A DNA stretch of 54,452 bases from the NCBI GenBank assembly GCA_937120495.1, contig CAKZJW010000133.1:1-54452 (forward strand), in the 5' to 3' direction. Origin of the DNA: an uncultured Oligoflexia bacterium. GTDB taxonomy: Bacteria; Bdellovibrionota; Bacteriovoracia; Bacteriovoracales; Bacteriovoracaceae. Of the stretch, positions 16,446 to 25,861 are shown in pieces. The translations under genes were made by a program, and so were the position numbers. Below the pieces are notes generated by a model. It was given only the letters and a program-made list of their open reading frames with translations. It did no database searches and was not told the DNA's origin. Every line of letters begins with the position of its first letter. Positions within the stretch are counted from its first letter, which is position 1.

Positions 16446-18113
16446 TTACTTCTTTGCAAAATACTTAAAAAGATGTGGGCTTCTGTACTTGTGAAAAACT
16501 GCCTTTCCTCTTTTAAAAGTCATTGAGTAAACTTTCTCATTTATCCTGATGACCTTAAAGTTTCTTTTGCGCGGATCATCAAACTCATAAAAGTATTCGT
16601 AATTGTCTTTCTTATACTCTTTAAGAAGCTTTGCTTGGTTCTTCGCCTCATAACCAGCTTTCTCTGGGACCGGTTTATACTGACTCCAAACAGAGCTCAT
16701 ATCTATTTTTCCAAACATAGAAACTCGAGAAAAATATCTAAATACATTAAAGTCTTCTCGTTTAACCTTCAGACCTTTTAAAGCAATCTTTAAATTTCTA
16801 GCTCTAAGCCTTCTACCTACTGGACTCATATCAGGGCAGTAGATTTTAGATGAAGAACTAATATAGTGGTAAGTAAATGAAAACTCTCCAGTCCGAAATA
16901 AAGTATTTAACCAACGTTCGTCTTTATAACTATTTGTATCATCTTTAATTCTTTTTATAATTGGCTGATTAGTTTTTAGCTTACTATAAACTGGATGGGT
17001 CACTCGGTTCATAACAATATAAGCGACGTCTTTTCGTTCAAGTCCATCAGGCTCATCTACTCTTCCAACCTCATTGTATAGAATTGTTTCAAGAGAAAAT
17101 AATGATTTCATTAGTCGTTCTTGTTTTTGCCAAAAAAGATAAACCTCTGCCTGTTTATCGTAGGTAAACTGCTTAAGAGCAATAGTCGCTTTGTGCTTTT
17201 TATCAACAAGCTTTTGAGCTGTTTTTTTATTTTTTGTCTTTATTATATTTTTATAAAAAGAATATTTATCAGAAGTTCTCTTGTACCACTCTTTCATTCT
17301 ATAAAGCTGGGCTTTGTACCCTCTTTTAATAAATCTTTCAATCACCCTTAAAGACCATTCTAAATCATAGCGAAGATTTTCAGAAATAAAGTCTTCCTGG
17401 CTTCTCAGTTCATAGTAAATTGTATCAAGAGTTGATCGAGTGTATATATCACCTCTGGTTTGATTTTTTTCATAAGTTCCATCTTCAAACATTTTTCTAT
17501 AAAAGAAGATTCTATTTGATCGTTTCTTTGAGTTTTCACCTTTAACTTTGTTTTTTTCATATTTAAATCTATTTGCCAGATGATCATTTGGATATCCAAA
17601 GTTTTTAAAGAAAAAGATTCTATTCATAAATCGATCATATTCTTTTTTTAACTTTTTAAGTCTTTTCTTTGATTTTATTTTTATTTTATCTTTTTCATCT
17701 GTCGTTTTGGCAAGCATATGTTTCTTGTTTAATAAGAGTAATTCTTTTAATGATTCTCGTATTGGTCTTGATATTTTTTTAAATGACGGAAGTCTTTTTT
17801 TCTTTTTTAATTTTTTTTCAATTGATTTAATATACGTTAATTTCTGAGGGAATAGCGCAAGATTTCTTCTGATCGCATCCCTGTCAACACGCCCTTTATA
17901 GATCGGTAGATAGTTTCCTTGAGCTCTATAGTTCTTTAGAAGCTTTTGATATTTAAAGTCAGTCCCAGGTGTACATACCTGTTTGGTAAACTTCTTGTGT
18001 ATTTTTTCGTATTTTTTAATTTTTTTGTAAAGGTTACCTTGCCATAGAAAAAGATCATCACTATAGGCATTTGAACAAACAAAAATTAGGAATAAAAGTT
18101 TAGACCAATTCAT
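16446..18113 (-). CDS. Exported SleB-like cell-wall hydrolase domain protein
   Basis: The protein has about 555 residues. The signal peptide is about residues 1-18 (LLFLIFVCSNAYS). A very Lys/Arg-rich helical region makes up most of the first 330 residues. A region resembling the SleB/hydrolase-2 fold follows (ETILYNEVGR..., then AYIVMNRVTHPVY, and later FSFTYHYISSSSKIYCPD). In SleB enzymes the Glu of the NE/GEAR-like motif is catalytic; here it is near residue 348. This suggests a periplasmic peptidoglycan-active enzyme, but the match is remote. The start is set at ATG 18113, overlapping mpl by 14 bp. Confidence 0.65.
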   Translation of the reverse strand: MNWSKLLFLIFVCSNAYSDDLFLWQGNLYKKIKKYEKIHKKFTKQVCTPGTDFKYQKLLKNYRAQGNYLPIYKGRVDRDAIRRNLALFPQKLTYIKSIEKKLKKKKRLPSFKKISRPIRESLKELLLLNKKHMLAKTTDEKDKIKIKSKKRLKKLKKEYDRFMNRIFFFKNFGYPNDHLANRFKYEKNKVKGENSKKRSNRIFFYRKMFEDGTYEKNQTRGDIYTRSTLDTIYYELRSQEDFISENLRYDLEWSLRVIERFIKRGYKAQLYRMKEWYKRTSDKYSFYKNIIKTKNKKTAQKLVDKKHKATIALKQFTYDKQAEVYLFWQKQERLMKSLFSLETILYNEVGRVDEPDGLERKDVAYIVMNRVTHPVYSKLKTNQPIIKRIKDDTNSYKDERWLNTLFRTGEFSFTYHYISSSSKIYCPDMSPVGRRLRARNLKIALKGLKVKREDFNVFRYFSRVSMFGKIDMSSVWSQYKPVPEKAGYEAKNQAKLLKEYKKDNYEYFYEFDDPRKRNFKVIRINEKVYSMTFKRGKAVFHKYRSPHLFKYFAKK

Positions 18114-19536
18114 CAACGAAACGTGACTCCCACAATCCAATACAAGTTCTATTGCTTAAAATAAGTAGTAAAGAATCATCCCCTTGCTGGTCATCAATCG
18201 ACTTTATCAATGTTTCTAAATCATCAGTTGTCGAAGATAAAATTCCCTTTGCGTTTAAGTCTTTAACCAATTGATTACAATCAAGGTCTTTAGATTCCTT
18301 TGCAGTCGTTTTGATATCACTTTGAGCAATAATCACTGAGTCTGATTTTGCCAGACTTTCACAAAACTCGTTTTGAAAAACATTACTTCTCGCTGTCGCA
18401 GAAACAGGCTCAAATACTGTGATTACTTTCTTACTAGGAAAGCGAGACTTTATTGCATCTATAGTTAAGTCTATTGCCCTTGGATGGTGAGCAAAGTCAT
18501 CTATCACAATTGAGTTTTTATACTTTCCTCTTACTTCTTGTCTTCTTTTAACTAAACCTAGGCTTAGTACTGCTTGTTGAATACTTTCAATTGAAAAGTC
18601 ATAGTTTCTCAACACAGTAATACATGAAGCTATATTTAAAATATTATGAGTTCCAATTATATTTGTTTCAAATGAATAAATCTTTTCTTCGAACTTCATC
18701 TCAAAGAATGATTTTCCATCTAAAACCTTTATATTATTTGGGCCTAGAGGTGATTCTTCTCCATAAATATGCCATTTTTGTTGAGCATATTTTTTTGCTA
18801 GTTTGTGAATAGACGAATAAGCATCATTTGCAACAATAGGCTTTTCAAGTTTTGGTATGATTGATTCAAACTCAGACTCAATATCTTCAATAGTTGAAAA
18901 AATATCCGCATGGTCAAACTCTAAAGATGTTAAGATAAGTGAATCAATTTCATATTGCCTAAACTTTGAATATTTTTGAAAATACGCTGAATCATATTCA
19001 TCTGACTCAATAGTAAAGAACTTACTTTTTCCTATTTTTGAAGGTGGCCTTCCATCAATAATTCCACCAATGAAATATCCTGTATCCTCGCCAAGGCTTT
19101 CAAGCATTTGTGTTAAAAAGAAAGTTGTTGTTGTTTTTCCATGTGTCCCAGCAAGTCCAATAACTTCTTTTTCAGACAAGACGTATGCTCCAAGGATTGT
19201 TGGAAAGGAAGTAAAATTAACTCCGCATGATTCAATTAATTTAGCGTGTTCAGAATTTCGAGGTACCGAATTACCTACGATTATTAAATCAAATTGCTTT
19301 AAAAATTCAGCATCTACTTTATCTAATGAATGGCACTCAATACCTGTTGAGTCCAAATAAGTACTCATCGGTGGAGAAAATTTTTGATCAGCACCGGAAA
19401 CCTCAAAGCCAGCTTCTTTTAATAAGCAAGCACATGCTCCCATTCCCGTTCCACAGATTCTGTAGAAGAATACTTTACTAATTTTATCTTTTAATTCAAC
19501 AAGAGCTTCCGCTTCAATCATATTCGCTAAGTTCAT
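18100..19536 (-). CDS. mpl: UDP-MurNAc:tripeptide ligase (Mpl-type)
   Basis: A 478-residue Mur ligase. It has an N-terminal Rossmann segment (GTGMGACACLLKEAGFEVSGAD), the ATP-binding P-loop AGTHGKTTTT (about 129-138), the central-domain Glu/His region (ESDEYDSAYF, SLEFDHADIF) and the C-terminal motif DDFAHHP. That motif and the FEPVSATARSN stretch favour Mpl, which reattaches recovered L-Ala-gamma-D-Glu-meso-DAP to UDP-MurNAc, over the biosynthetic ligase MurC. It overlaps the hydrolase-like gene downstream and follows the phosphatase gene by 19 bp. MurC is the alternative. Confidence 0.85.
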   Translation of the reverse strand: MNLANMIEAEALVELKDKISKVFFYRICGTGMGACACLLKEAGFEVSGADQKFSPPMSTYLDSTGIECHSLDKVDAEFLKQFDLIIVGNSVPRNSEHAKLIESCGVNFTSFPTILGAYVLSEKEVIGLAGTHGKTTTTFFLTQMLESLGEDTGYFIGGIIDGRPPSKIGKSKFFTIESDEYDSAYFQKYSKFRQYEIDSLILTSLEFDHADIFSTIEDIESEFESIIPKLEKPIVANDAYSSIHKLAKKYAQQKWHIYGEESPLGPNNIKVLDGKSFFEMKFEEKIYSFETNIIGTHNILNIASCITVLRNYDFSIESIQQAVLSLGLVKRRQEVRGKYKNSIVIDDFAHHPRAIDLTIDAIKSRFPSKKVITVFEPVSATARSNVFQNEFCESLAKSDSVIIAQSDIKTTAKESKDLDCNQLVKDLNAKGILSSTTDDLETLIKSIDDQQGDDSLLLILSNRTCIGLWESRFVDELV

Positions 19537-19555
19537 AGCTAATATGATAGTCTAT

Positions 19556-20296
19556 TTAGCGGTTTTTACAAAACTTAATCACTGTATTCGTCATATTATT
19601 AACGATATCAACTATCTCTCCAGCTGTTTCAGATCTCCAACTAGAACGAGGACAATGCTTAAACTTTGGAAAAAGTTTTTTGAATTTTTTGATTGAGTTA
19701 AATCTATTTACCATTACTGATAACTGTGAAAAATTTAATCGTTCAGACTTATACTCACTAAGTGCGATATCTAAAAATGAATGTATTTTTGTAACAACTG
19801 AAGGCACTTCTCTATTTTTTATTACATGAATATAGATTCCAGCAACATGCTCAGGGTAATTCTTAAGAACCTTAGCATAAACTTCAGGATCCTCCCCTAC
19901 ATCGTCACCCATTAAGATTGCTTTTGAATTTGTTGAAATGATTTTTTTTACAATATAGTCGTATTTATATTTAAATTTATCTTTATTTTTAATTAGGCTT
20001 CTTGTTTGTACGTGATCTGGGTTTAAATTGTACTTTTTCATTAGACGACAAATATTTAATCTAAAAATATGAGGCGAATTTGAAAGAACATACAAACCAT
20101 TTACTTCACTTTCTAATGTTTTAAAAAGTTCTGGGATTCCAGGAAATACTTTTCTCGTAAATAAAGCGTTTATTCCGGCAGGAATAGTAGATCCTGCATT
20201 TGTTCTTTTTATAGTGTCATCTAAATCAGAAATAATAATTGTATCTAGTGCGTATAGATTAAATGATAAAATAAAGGCTAAGAGTAATTTTGCCAT
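19556..20296 (-). CDS. Exported APP1/DUF2183-type phosphatase
   Basis: The 246-residue protein has a signal peptide (about 1-16, ending LYA). The HAD-like catalytic motif D24-L-D26-D27-T28 follows, with FPGIPELFKTL, the second motif LSNSP, and GDDVGEDPEVYAKV. These mark the phosphatidate-phosphatase APP1 catalytic domain (DUF2183). Eukaryotic members dephosphorylate phosphatidate; the substrate of bacterial exported forms is not established. It overlaps the upstream hydrolase gene by 19 bp. Confidence 0.85.
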   Translation of the reverse strand: MAKLLLAFILSFNLYALDTIIISDLDDTIKRTNAGSTIPAGINALFTRKVFPGIPELFKTLESEVNGLYVLSNSPHIFRLNICRLMKKYNLNPDHVQTRSLIKNKDKFKYKYDYIVKKIISTNSKAILMGDDVGEDPEVYAKVLKNYPEHVAGIYIHVIKNREVPSVVTKIHSFLDIALSEYKSERLNFSQLSVMVNRFNSIKKFKKLFPKFKHCPRSSWRSETAGEIVDIVNNMTNTVIKFCKNR

Positions 20297-21183
20297 ACCA
20301 ATTCTCCAATAGTTTTTCGGTACCTATTAAAGGATTTTTTATCATACCAATACAATTTTGTCGCATTACTAAGTATTATATGTCCTAGTTTTTTCTTACA
20401 ATCAATCCAAATGGAGGTCCCTGTAAAGCCTAAGTGCCCGAAAGTTCGATTTGAGCAGCCAATACCAGCAAAAGTATTTGAGATATCTTCTACTCTGTCC
20501 CAGCTGTTTACAAATCTAGACTCGTCTTTTTGCATACTTTCATCCATCAAGTCTAATAGATTAAAATCTTTATCAAGCTTAAGTAATGTCTTGGCCACAC
20601 CATTAGCTGTTCCAAAAAGACCCGCGTGACTTACAAATTCATCTAAATTATAAGCGTTAGGGTCGTGAACAGCTCTGAAATTTTCCTTCTGTTTTACAAA
20701 GCCATTTTGCACAGTTTTAAAATCATCTTTTAAATCTTTCCAAAAAACGATTTCAGAGTCCCAATAGTTTTCACATTCTTTTTTTAAGTTTAAACCAAGC
20801 TTTTCACATTCTAAATAGAATCTTAGTGCAGAGAAATCAGAGTACAGAGTCTTCGACTTTTGAATTTTGTAATTGAGGATAGTATCTTTCCAAGTATCTT
20901 TACTTAGAAGCCCCCAAGAGGGTAAACCACCTTGATGATTTAAAACAAGCTTCATTTCATCAGAAATTTGTTTTTTACATGCAAGAAATCCGATTCCATT
21001 TACAAGAGGCTTAGATACGCTCGCTAAATCAAAGTAAATTTTATTTTTTTCATCTTCTAATAAAGGATTAGAAAAGAGTTTTGATTCAAAAGTCTTCTTA
21101 TCAAAATCAACGATACCAATATCAATTGCATCAATATAACTATCTTCTAAGAAATCTTGAGTTACCTTACTTATCTGTTTCAT
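20278..21183 (-). CDS. Beta-lactamase-fold serine hydrolase
   Basis: This is a class C beta-lactamase/DD-peptidase superfamily protein of about 301 residues. Motifs seen are the nucleophile tetrad S55-V-S-K58, Y114-S-D116 in place of the usual YxN, and a C-terminal GHLGFTGTSIWID (the HxG element). No signal peptide is visible, which is odd for a beta-lactamase and points to an intracellular esterase or peptidase. The start is ATG 21183, overlapping ppdK by 17 bp; the longer frame begins at a TTG. Substrate unknown; the neighbours suggest cell-wall fragments. Confidence 0.8.
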   Translation of the reverse strand: MKQISKVTQDFLEDSYIDAIDIGIVDFDKKTFESKLFSNPLLEDEKNKIYFDLASVSKPLVNGIGFLACKKQISDEMKLVLNHQGGLPSWGLLSKDTWKDTILNYKIQKSKTLYSDFSALRFYLECEKLGLNLKKECENYWDSEIVFWKDLKDDFKTVQNGFVKQKENFRAVHDPNAYNLDEFVSHAGLFGTANGVAKTLLKLDKDFNLLDLMDESMQKDESRFVNSWDRVEDISNTFAGIGCSNRTFGHLGFTGTSIWIDCKKKLGHIILSNATKLYWYDKKSFNRYRKTIGELVWQNYS

Positions 21184-23833
21184 TAATCGCGGAATGAGCT
21201 GCTGCAAGTCTTGCAATTGGAACTCTAAAAGGAGAACAACTTACATAATCAAGCCCTGCTTTATGACAAAAATCAATTGAGCTTGGTTCTCCTCCATGCT
21301 CTCCGCAGATTCCACAATGAAGCTCTGGGTTTGCAGCTTTACCGGCTTTTACCGCATGTTCAACAAGGAAACCTACTCCATCTCTATCGAGGGCAACGAA
21401 AGGGTCGCGCTCAAATATTTTTCGCGTTTGATATTGGGGTAAGAACTTTCCAGCGTCATCACGTGAAAGACCAAATGTTGTTTGAGTTAAGTCGTTTGTT
21501 CCGAAAGAGAAAAAGTCAGCGTGAGCTGCGACTTTATCAGCTGTAATACACGCTCTAGGTAATTCAAGCATAGTCCCTAACTTAAATTTTATTTTCGTTG
21601 ATTTTGCACTAAATACATCTGCAATTACATCTAAAGATTCTGTTTTTAATATTTCAAGCTCTTTTGCTGATGCGATTAATGGAATCATAATCTCTGGGTA
21701 AACTTCAATACCTTTTTGATTAGCATTAATTGCAGCTTCCATAATTGCTCTAACCTGCATTTTATAAATTTCTGGATAAGTAATCCCTAGTCGACAACCG
21801 CGGTGTCCTAGCATTGGATTAAATTCGTGAAGATTATCTTGTCTATGTTTAACGACTAATGTGTCTACACCAAGTGCTTCTGCAAGTTCTTCTATTTCAC
21901 TTTCCTTATGGGGTAGAAATTCATGTAAAGGAGGGTCAAGTAATCTAATGTTTACCGGAAGACCATTCATCTCAGTAAAAATTCCTTCGAAGTCTTCTCT
22001 TTGATATGGAAGCAGTTTATCAATTGCTTTCATTCTTTCTTCTTTTGTTGTTGCAAAGATCATTTCTCTAACTGCTAAGATTCTCTCTGGTGCAAAGAAC
22101 ATATGCTCTGTTCGACAAAGACCTATTCCCTCTGCTCCAAAGGCAACAGCAACTTTAGAATCTTCAGGGTTATCGGCATTGGTTCTTACTTTTAATCTTC
22201 TAAACTTATCTGCCCAAGACATAAAAGTCGCAAAGTTATCAGAGATTTCGGCATCAATTGTTGGGACAATCCCCTCAAAAACCTCACCTGAACTTCCTTC
22301 AAGAGTTAGATAATCCCCTTCTTTAAAAGTTTTACCTGCAACAATTAATGTTTTTTCTTTTTCACTTATTTGAAGAGCCATACATCCAGCTACACAAGGT
22401 TTTCCCATTCCTCTGGCAACAACTGCTGCATGAGAAGTCATTCCACCTCTTGCCGTTAAGATACCTTCTGCTGCATTCATTCCCCCAATATCTTCTGGTG
22501 AAGTTTCCTGTCTCACGAGAATTACTTTTTTCCCGCCATCAACCCAAGTGGCTGCAGTATCAGAATCAAATACAACCTGTCCGCATGCAGCCCCAGGGCT
22601 TGCAGGTAAACCTGTTGCAAGATGTGTCTTATCAGCTTTTGGATCTAGTCTTGGATGCAATAATTTATCAAGATCATCTGGAGAAATTTTCATAACAGCT
22701 TCTTTTTCAGTTATAATTTTTTCTTCAACAAGATCAACTGCTATTTTAAGAGCTGCATTTATTGTTCTTTTACCATTTCTAGTTTGAAGGATATAAAGTT
22801 TTCCTTCTTCAATTGTGAACTCAATGTCTTGCATGTCTTTGTAATGACCCTCAAGTTTTTTATAAATATTTGTAAGTTCAACAAATGCCTCTGGCATTAC
22901 TTCTTCCAAAGTTTTAAATGTTTTATTTGAATCATTTTTACTAGCATCATTAATTGGTGCCGGTGTTCTAATTCCAGCAACAACATCTTCTCCTTGAGCA
23001 TTCATTAAATACTCTCCAAAGAAAATTTTCTCACCTGTTGAAGGGTCTCTTGTGAAACAAACCCCCGTGCCTGAAGTCTCTCCTGTATTACCAAAGACCA
23101 TGGATTGAACATTTACAGCTGTTCCCCATTCATGTGAGAAATTATTCATCTCTCTATACTTCATGGCCCTAGCATTATTCCATGAACCAAATACTGCTCC
23201 AATTGCAGCCCAAAGCTGATCCATTGGATTTTGTGGAAATGTTTTTCCATATTCTTCAAGCAGAACTGATTTATAAACTTCTACTAACTCTTGAAGATCT
23301 TCAGCATCAAGTTCAGTATCTTCTTTATAATCTCTGGCCTCTTTTAGATCTTCTAGTTGTGCTTCAAGTATTGAAGTGTTTAATCCTAAAACAACATTTG
23401 AAAACATTTGAATAAATCTACGATAGGAGTCCCATGCGAAGCGGGCATTACCAGTTTTTTCGGCCATGGCAACAACGGTTTCATCGTTCATTCCAAGGTT
23501 TAGAACTGTATCCATCATCCCTGGCATTGAAACTTTCGCTCCAGAGCGTACTGAAAATAATAAAGGATTTTCTTTATCACCAAATTTTTTGGAAGTGATC
23601 TTTTCAACGTCACAAAGAGCTGATTCAACTTGTTTTTTTATTTCATCACTGATTTTTTTTTCTTGCTTATAGTAATCAAGGCAGGCTTCCGTAGAAACTG
23701 TAAAACCTGAAGGTACAGGAAGTTTAAGATTACACATTTCTGCAAGGTTTGCACCTTTGCCACCGAGTAGATCTTTATCCGATTTACTACCTTCTGTTTT
23801 TTCACTACTAAAGCTATAGACCCATTTATTCAA
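21167..23833 (-). CDS. ppdK: Pyruvate, phosphate dikinase
   Basis: An 888-residue enzyme that interconverts pyruvate + ATP + Pi with phosphoenolpyruvate + AMP + PPi. The nucleotide-binding domain starts with LLGGKGANLAEMCNLKLPVP. The swivelling phosphohistidine domain has GGMTSHAAVVARGMGKPC, with H468. The PEP/pyruvate domain ends with FGTNDLTQTTFGLSRDDAG and ELHCGICGEHGG. Length matches bacterial PPDK. The start codon is TTG at 23833, with AAGGAAG upstream; no in-frame ATG fits the conserved N terminus. It is first in a run of tightly packed genes down to the SleB-like gene. Confidence 0.98.
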   Translation of the reverse strand: MNKWVYSFSSEKTEGSKSDKDLLGGKGANLAEMCNLKLPVPSGFTVSTEACLDYYKQEKKISDEIKKQVESALCDVEKITSKKFGDKENPLLFSVRSGAKVSMPGMMDTVLNLGMNDETVVAMAEKTGNARFAWDSYRRFIQMFSNVVLGLNTSILEAQLEDLKEARDYKEDTELDAEDLQELVEVYKSVLLEEYGKTFPQNPMDQLWAAIGAVFGSWNNARAMKYREMNNFSHEWGTAVNVQSMVFGNTGETSGTGVCFTRDPSTGEKIFFGEYLMNAQGEDVVAGIRTPAPINDASKNDSNKTFKTLEEVMPEAFVELTNIYKKLEGHYKDMQDIEFTIEEGKLYILQTRNGKRTINAALKIAVDLVEEKIITEKEAVMKISPDDLDKLLHPRLDPKADKTHLATGLPASPGAACGQVVFDSDTAATWVDGGKKVILVRQETSPEDIGGMNAAEGILTARGGMTSHAAVVARGMGKPCVAGCMALQISEKEKTLIVAGKTFKEGDYLTLEGSSGEVFEGIVPTIDAEISDNFATFMSWADKFRRLKVRTNADNPEDSKVAVAFGAEGIGLCRTEHMFFAPERILAVREMIFATTKEERMKAIDKLLPYQREDFEGIFTEMNGLPVNIRLLDPPLHEFLPHKESEIEELAEALGVDTLVVKHRQDNLHEFNPMLGHRGCRLGITYPEIYKMQVRAIMEAAINANQKGIEVYPEIMIPLIASAKELEILKTESLDVIADVFSAKSTKIKFKLGTMLELPRACITADKVAAHADFFSFGTNDLTQTTFGLSRDDAGKFLPQYQTRKIFERDPFVALDRDGVGFLVEHAVKAGKAANPELHCGICGEHGGEPSSIDFCHKAGLDYVSCSPFRVPIARLAAAHSAINETDK

Positions 23834-23942
23834 AGCAACTTCCTTGTTCTTAATGATTTAACTGGAACTATTTTATCATATGCTAAGAACTTGAAAAGCG
23901 AGAATCTAAGTTAAATAACTGACTCGAGCAGTATAGAATTGA

Positions 23943-24428
23943 TTATTTGATTACTTTGTTTTCAAGGTAACTTCCAAGATCAATTTCTTCTAGAACCCAA
24001 AGAGTTTCTGTATCAACCTCTTTACCATCCTTTCCAACAATATATGTACCTCTTGGATATTCACAGTCATTAACTGATGCAAAAAGGTAAAGAATATACC
24101 CTTTCGTTTTTCCTTTCTTATTAACAATTTTATTCCAAACTGTTGATGTATAAACTTCGCTGTCATTGAAATAATCTTCCGATTCTTCTTCACTCCAATT
24201 ACAGAACTCAGTTACATTTCCCCAGTCTTCACCAATATAAGATACGTTTTCTAGAAAATCATGACGTCTTTCTAAAACAACTTCTATTTCATCTAGCCAT
24301 TCACTGCCATAAACCTTGGCGTTCTTAAGAGTATTATATTTATAACCATTATAGATTTTTGTTGCTGGATCTTGCCCTGCAAAAGCTGTTAAAGATAAGA
24401 TAAAAACAATGATAATTGATATTTTCAT
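23943..24428 (-). CDS. Small secreted protein of unknown function
   Basis: A protein of about 161 residues with a clear signal peptide (MKISIIIVFILSLTAFA). The rest is acidic and soluble, with two Cys residues that could pair (ENVSYIGEDW..., TEFCNWSEEE, NDCEYPRGTY). The start is ATG 24428 because AGGGGAA lies upstream; the frame extends to 24500 but would run through the glyQS terminator. No family recognised. Confidence 0.75.
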   Translation of the reverse strand: MKISIIIVFILSLTAFAGQDPATKIYNGYKYNTLKNAKVYGSEWLDEIEVVLERRHDFLENVSYIGEDWGNVTEFCNWSEEESEDYFNDSEVYTSTVWNKIVNKKGKTKGYILYLFASVNDCEYPRGTYIVGKDGKEVDTETLWVLEEIDLGSYLENKVIK

Positions 24429-24455
24429 GAAAATTCCCCTTAAGCCTATTACTAA

Positions 24456-24485
24456 TAAAAAAGGAGTCTCATATAGGACTCCTCT
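24456..24485 (-). terminator. Intrinsic terminator of glyQS
   Basis: AGGAGTC (24462-24468) and GACTCCT (24477-24483) form a 7-bp stem with an 8-nt loop. On the minus strand a run of Ts follows (24456-24461). It begins about 36 bp past the glyQS stop. Confidence 0.88.
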
Positions 24486-24521
24486 TTGTATAGATACCAT
24501 GTATTTTTTTTAGTTTAGGGC

Positions 24522-25853
24522 TTAAAAACCAAATTTATTTAGAATATAGTTTTGAAGATCCGCAATTTTGATCCTCTCCTGAGTCATTGAATCTCTATCT
24601 CTAACAGTAACTGCTTGATCCTCAAGGGTATCAAAATCAACAGTTATACAATATGGAGTCCCAATTTCATCTTGTCTTCTATATCTTTTACCAATCGAAC
24701 CTGCGATATCGTATTCACACTTATAGCGTTTTTGCATATCAGAAAGAATAGATCGAGCCACTTCTTGAAGAGCTGGCTTTTTCATAAGAGGCATAATTGC
24801 AACTTTTATAGGTGCAAGATGAGGCTTAAATTTTAAAACGGTTCTCTCTTCTTTAGTTCCTGCATTTTCAACTTTATATGAATTACAAAGAACTGCTAGT
24901 AAGTGACGATCACAACCAACACTTGTTTCTAGTACATATGGTATATATTTTTTATTTCCATCTTCTGTATCAACGTAGTTTAAGTTTTTACCTGAATGTT
25001 CAGCATGTCTTCCAAGATCAAAATCAGTTCTAGAATGAACTCCTTCCATTTCGTCCCAACCAATCGGAAAAAGGTATTCAATATCAAAAGCTGCATCAGC
25101 ATAGTGAGCAAGCTCTTCCCCATGATCATGCCAACGTAGTTTATCTTCATCTAACCCATTATCTAAGTGCCATTGGAAACGAATTTCTTTCCATTTTTTC
25201 ATGGCTTCGTCTTGTGTTCCTGGTTTAATAAAATATTGCATTTCCATTTGTTCAAATTCACGAGTTCTAAAAATAAAATTTCCTGGAGTAATTTCATTTC
25301 TAAAAGCTTTACCTATTTGAGCAACTCCAAATGGAAGTTTTTTTCTCATTGTCGTTTGAACATTTAAATAGTTTGTAAAAATTCCCTGAGCTGTTTCTGG
25401 TCTTAAATAAACAGTTGCCCCAGAGTCTTTTACTGGGCCCATAGTCGTCTCAAACATTAGGTTGAAATCTCTTGGCTCTGTAAAAGAATCCTTTGCTCCA
25501 CATTTTTCACAGTCTGCATTTAAATCAATTTTATCTGCACGAAATCTAGACTTACATTCTTTACAGTCAACAAGAGGGTCAGAGAAACCATCAACATGAC
25601 CAGACGCTTTCCAAACTTGTGGATGCATAAGAATTGAAGCATCAACGCCTTCAACATCTTCTCTATAAGTCATCGCTTTCCACCATGAGCTTTTAATATT
25701 GTTTTTTAACTCAACACCTAGTGGACCATAATCCCAACACGAACCTAGTCCTCCATAAATCTCAGAACTTTGAAAAATAAATCCTCTTCTTTTTGAAAGG
25801 CTTACGATGTCATTCATGTCTTTTACATTTTCTGTTGTCACAGTCTTCTCCAT
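24522..25853 (-). CDS. glyQS: Glycyl-tRNA synthetase, homodimeric type
   Basis: A class II aminoacyl-tRNA synthetase of 443 residues that charges tRNA-Gly. It has the N-terminal [19 protein letters not shown], the zinc-like CxxC...CxxC insertion ([12 protein letters not shown]...CEKCG), motif 2 (FRNEITP...[14 protein letters not shown]) and the C-terminal anticodon-binding domain. This is the eukaryote-like alpha2 form rather than the alpha2-beta2 GlyQ/GlyS form. It starts 8 bp after the ABC transporter gene, so it is probably cotranscribed. No strong Shine-Dalgarno is seen. Confidence 0.97.
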   Translation of the reverse strand: MEKTVTTENVKDMNDIVSLSKRRGFIFQSSEIYGGLGSCWDYGPLGVELKNNIKSSWWKAMTYREDVEGVDASILMHPQVWKASGHVDGFSDPLVDCKECKSRFRADKIDLNADCEKCGAKDSFTEPRDFNLMFETTMGPVKDSGATVYLRPETAQGIFTNYLNVQTTMRKKLPFGVAQIGKAFRNEITPGNFIFRTREFEQMEMQYFIKPGTQDEAMKKWKEIRFQWHLDNGLDEDKLRWHDHGEELAHYADAAFDIEYLFPIGWDEMEGVHSRTDFDLGRHAEHSGKNLNYVDTEDGNKKYIPYVLETSVGCDRHLLAVLCNSYKVENAGTKEERTVLKFKPHLAPIKVAIMPLMKKPALQEVARSILSDMQKRYKCEYDIAGSIGKRYRRQDEIGTPYCITVDFDTLEDQAVTVRDRDSMTQERIKIADLQNYILNKFGF

Positions 25854-25861
25854 ATTTTTTA

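Noticed and set aside
22348..22695. Open frames on the plus strand inside ppdK
   Set aside because: They run opposite to a well-conserved enzyme, show no family pattern and have no ribosome site.
25854..25861. A T-box or leader upstream of glyQS
   Set aside because: Only 8 bases separate it from the msbA-like gene, so no leader RNA can fit.
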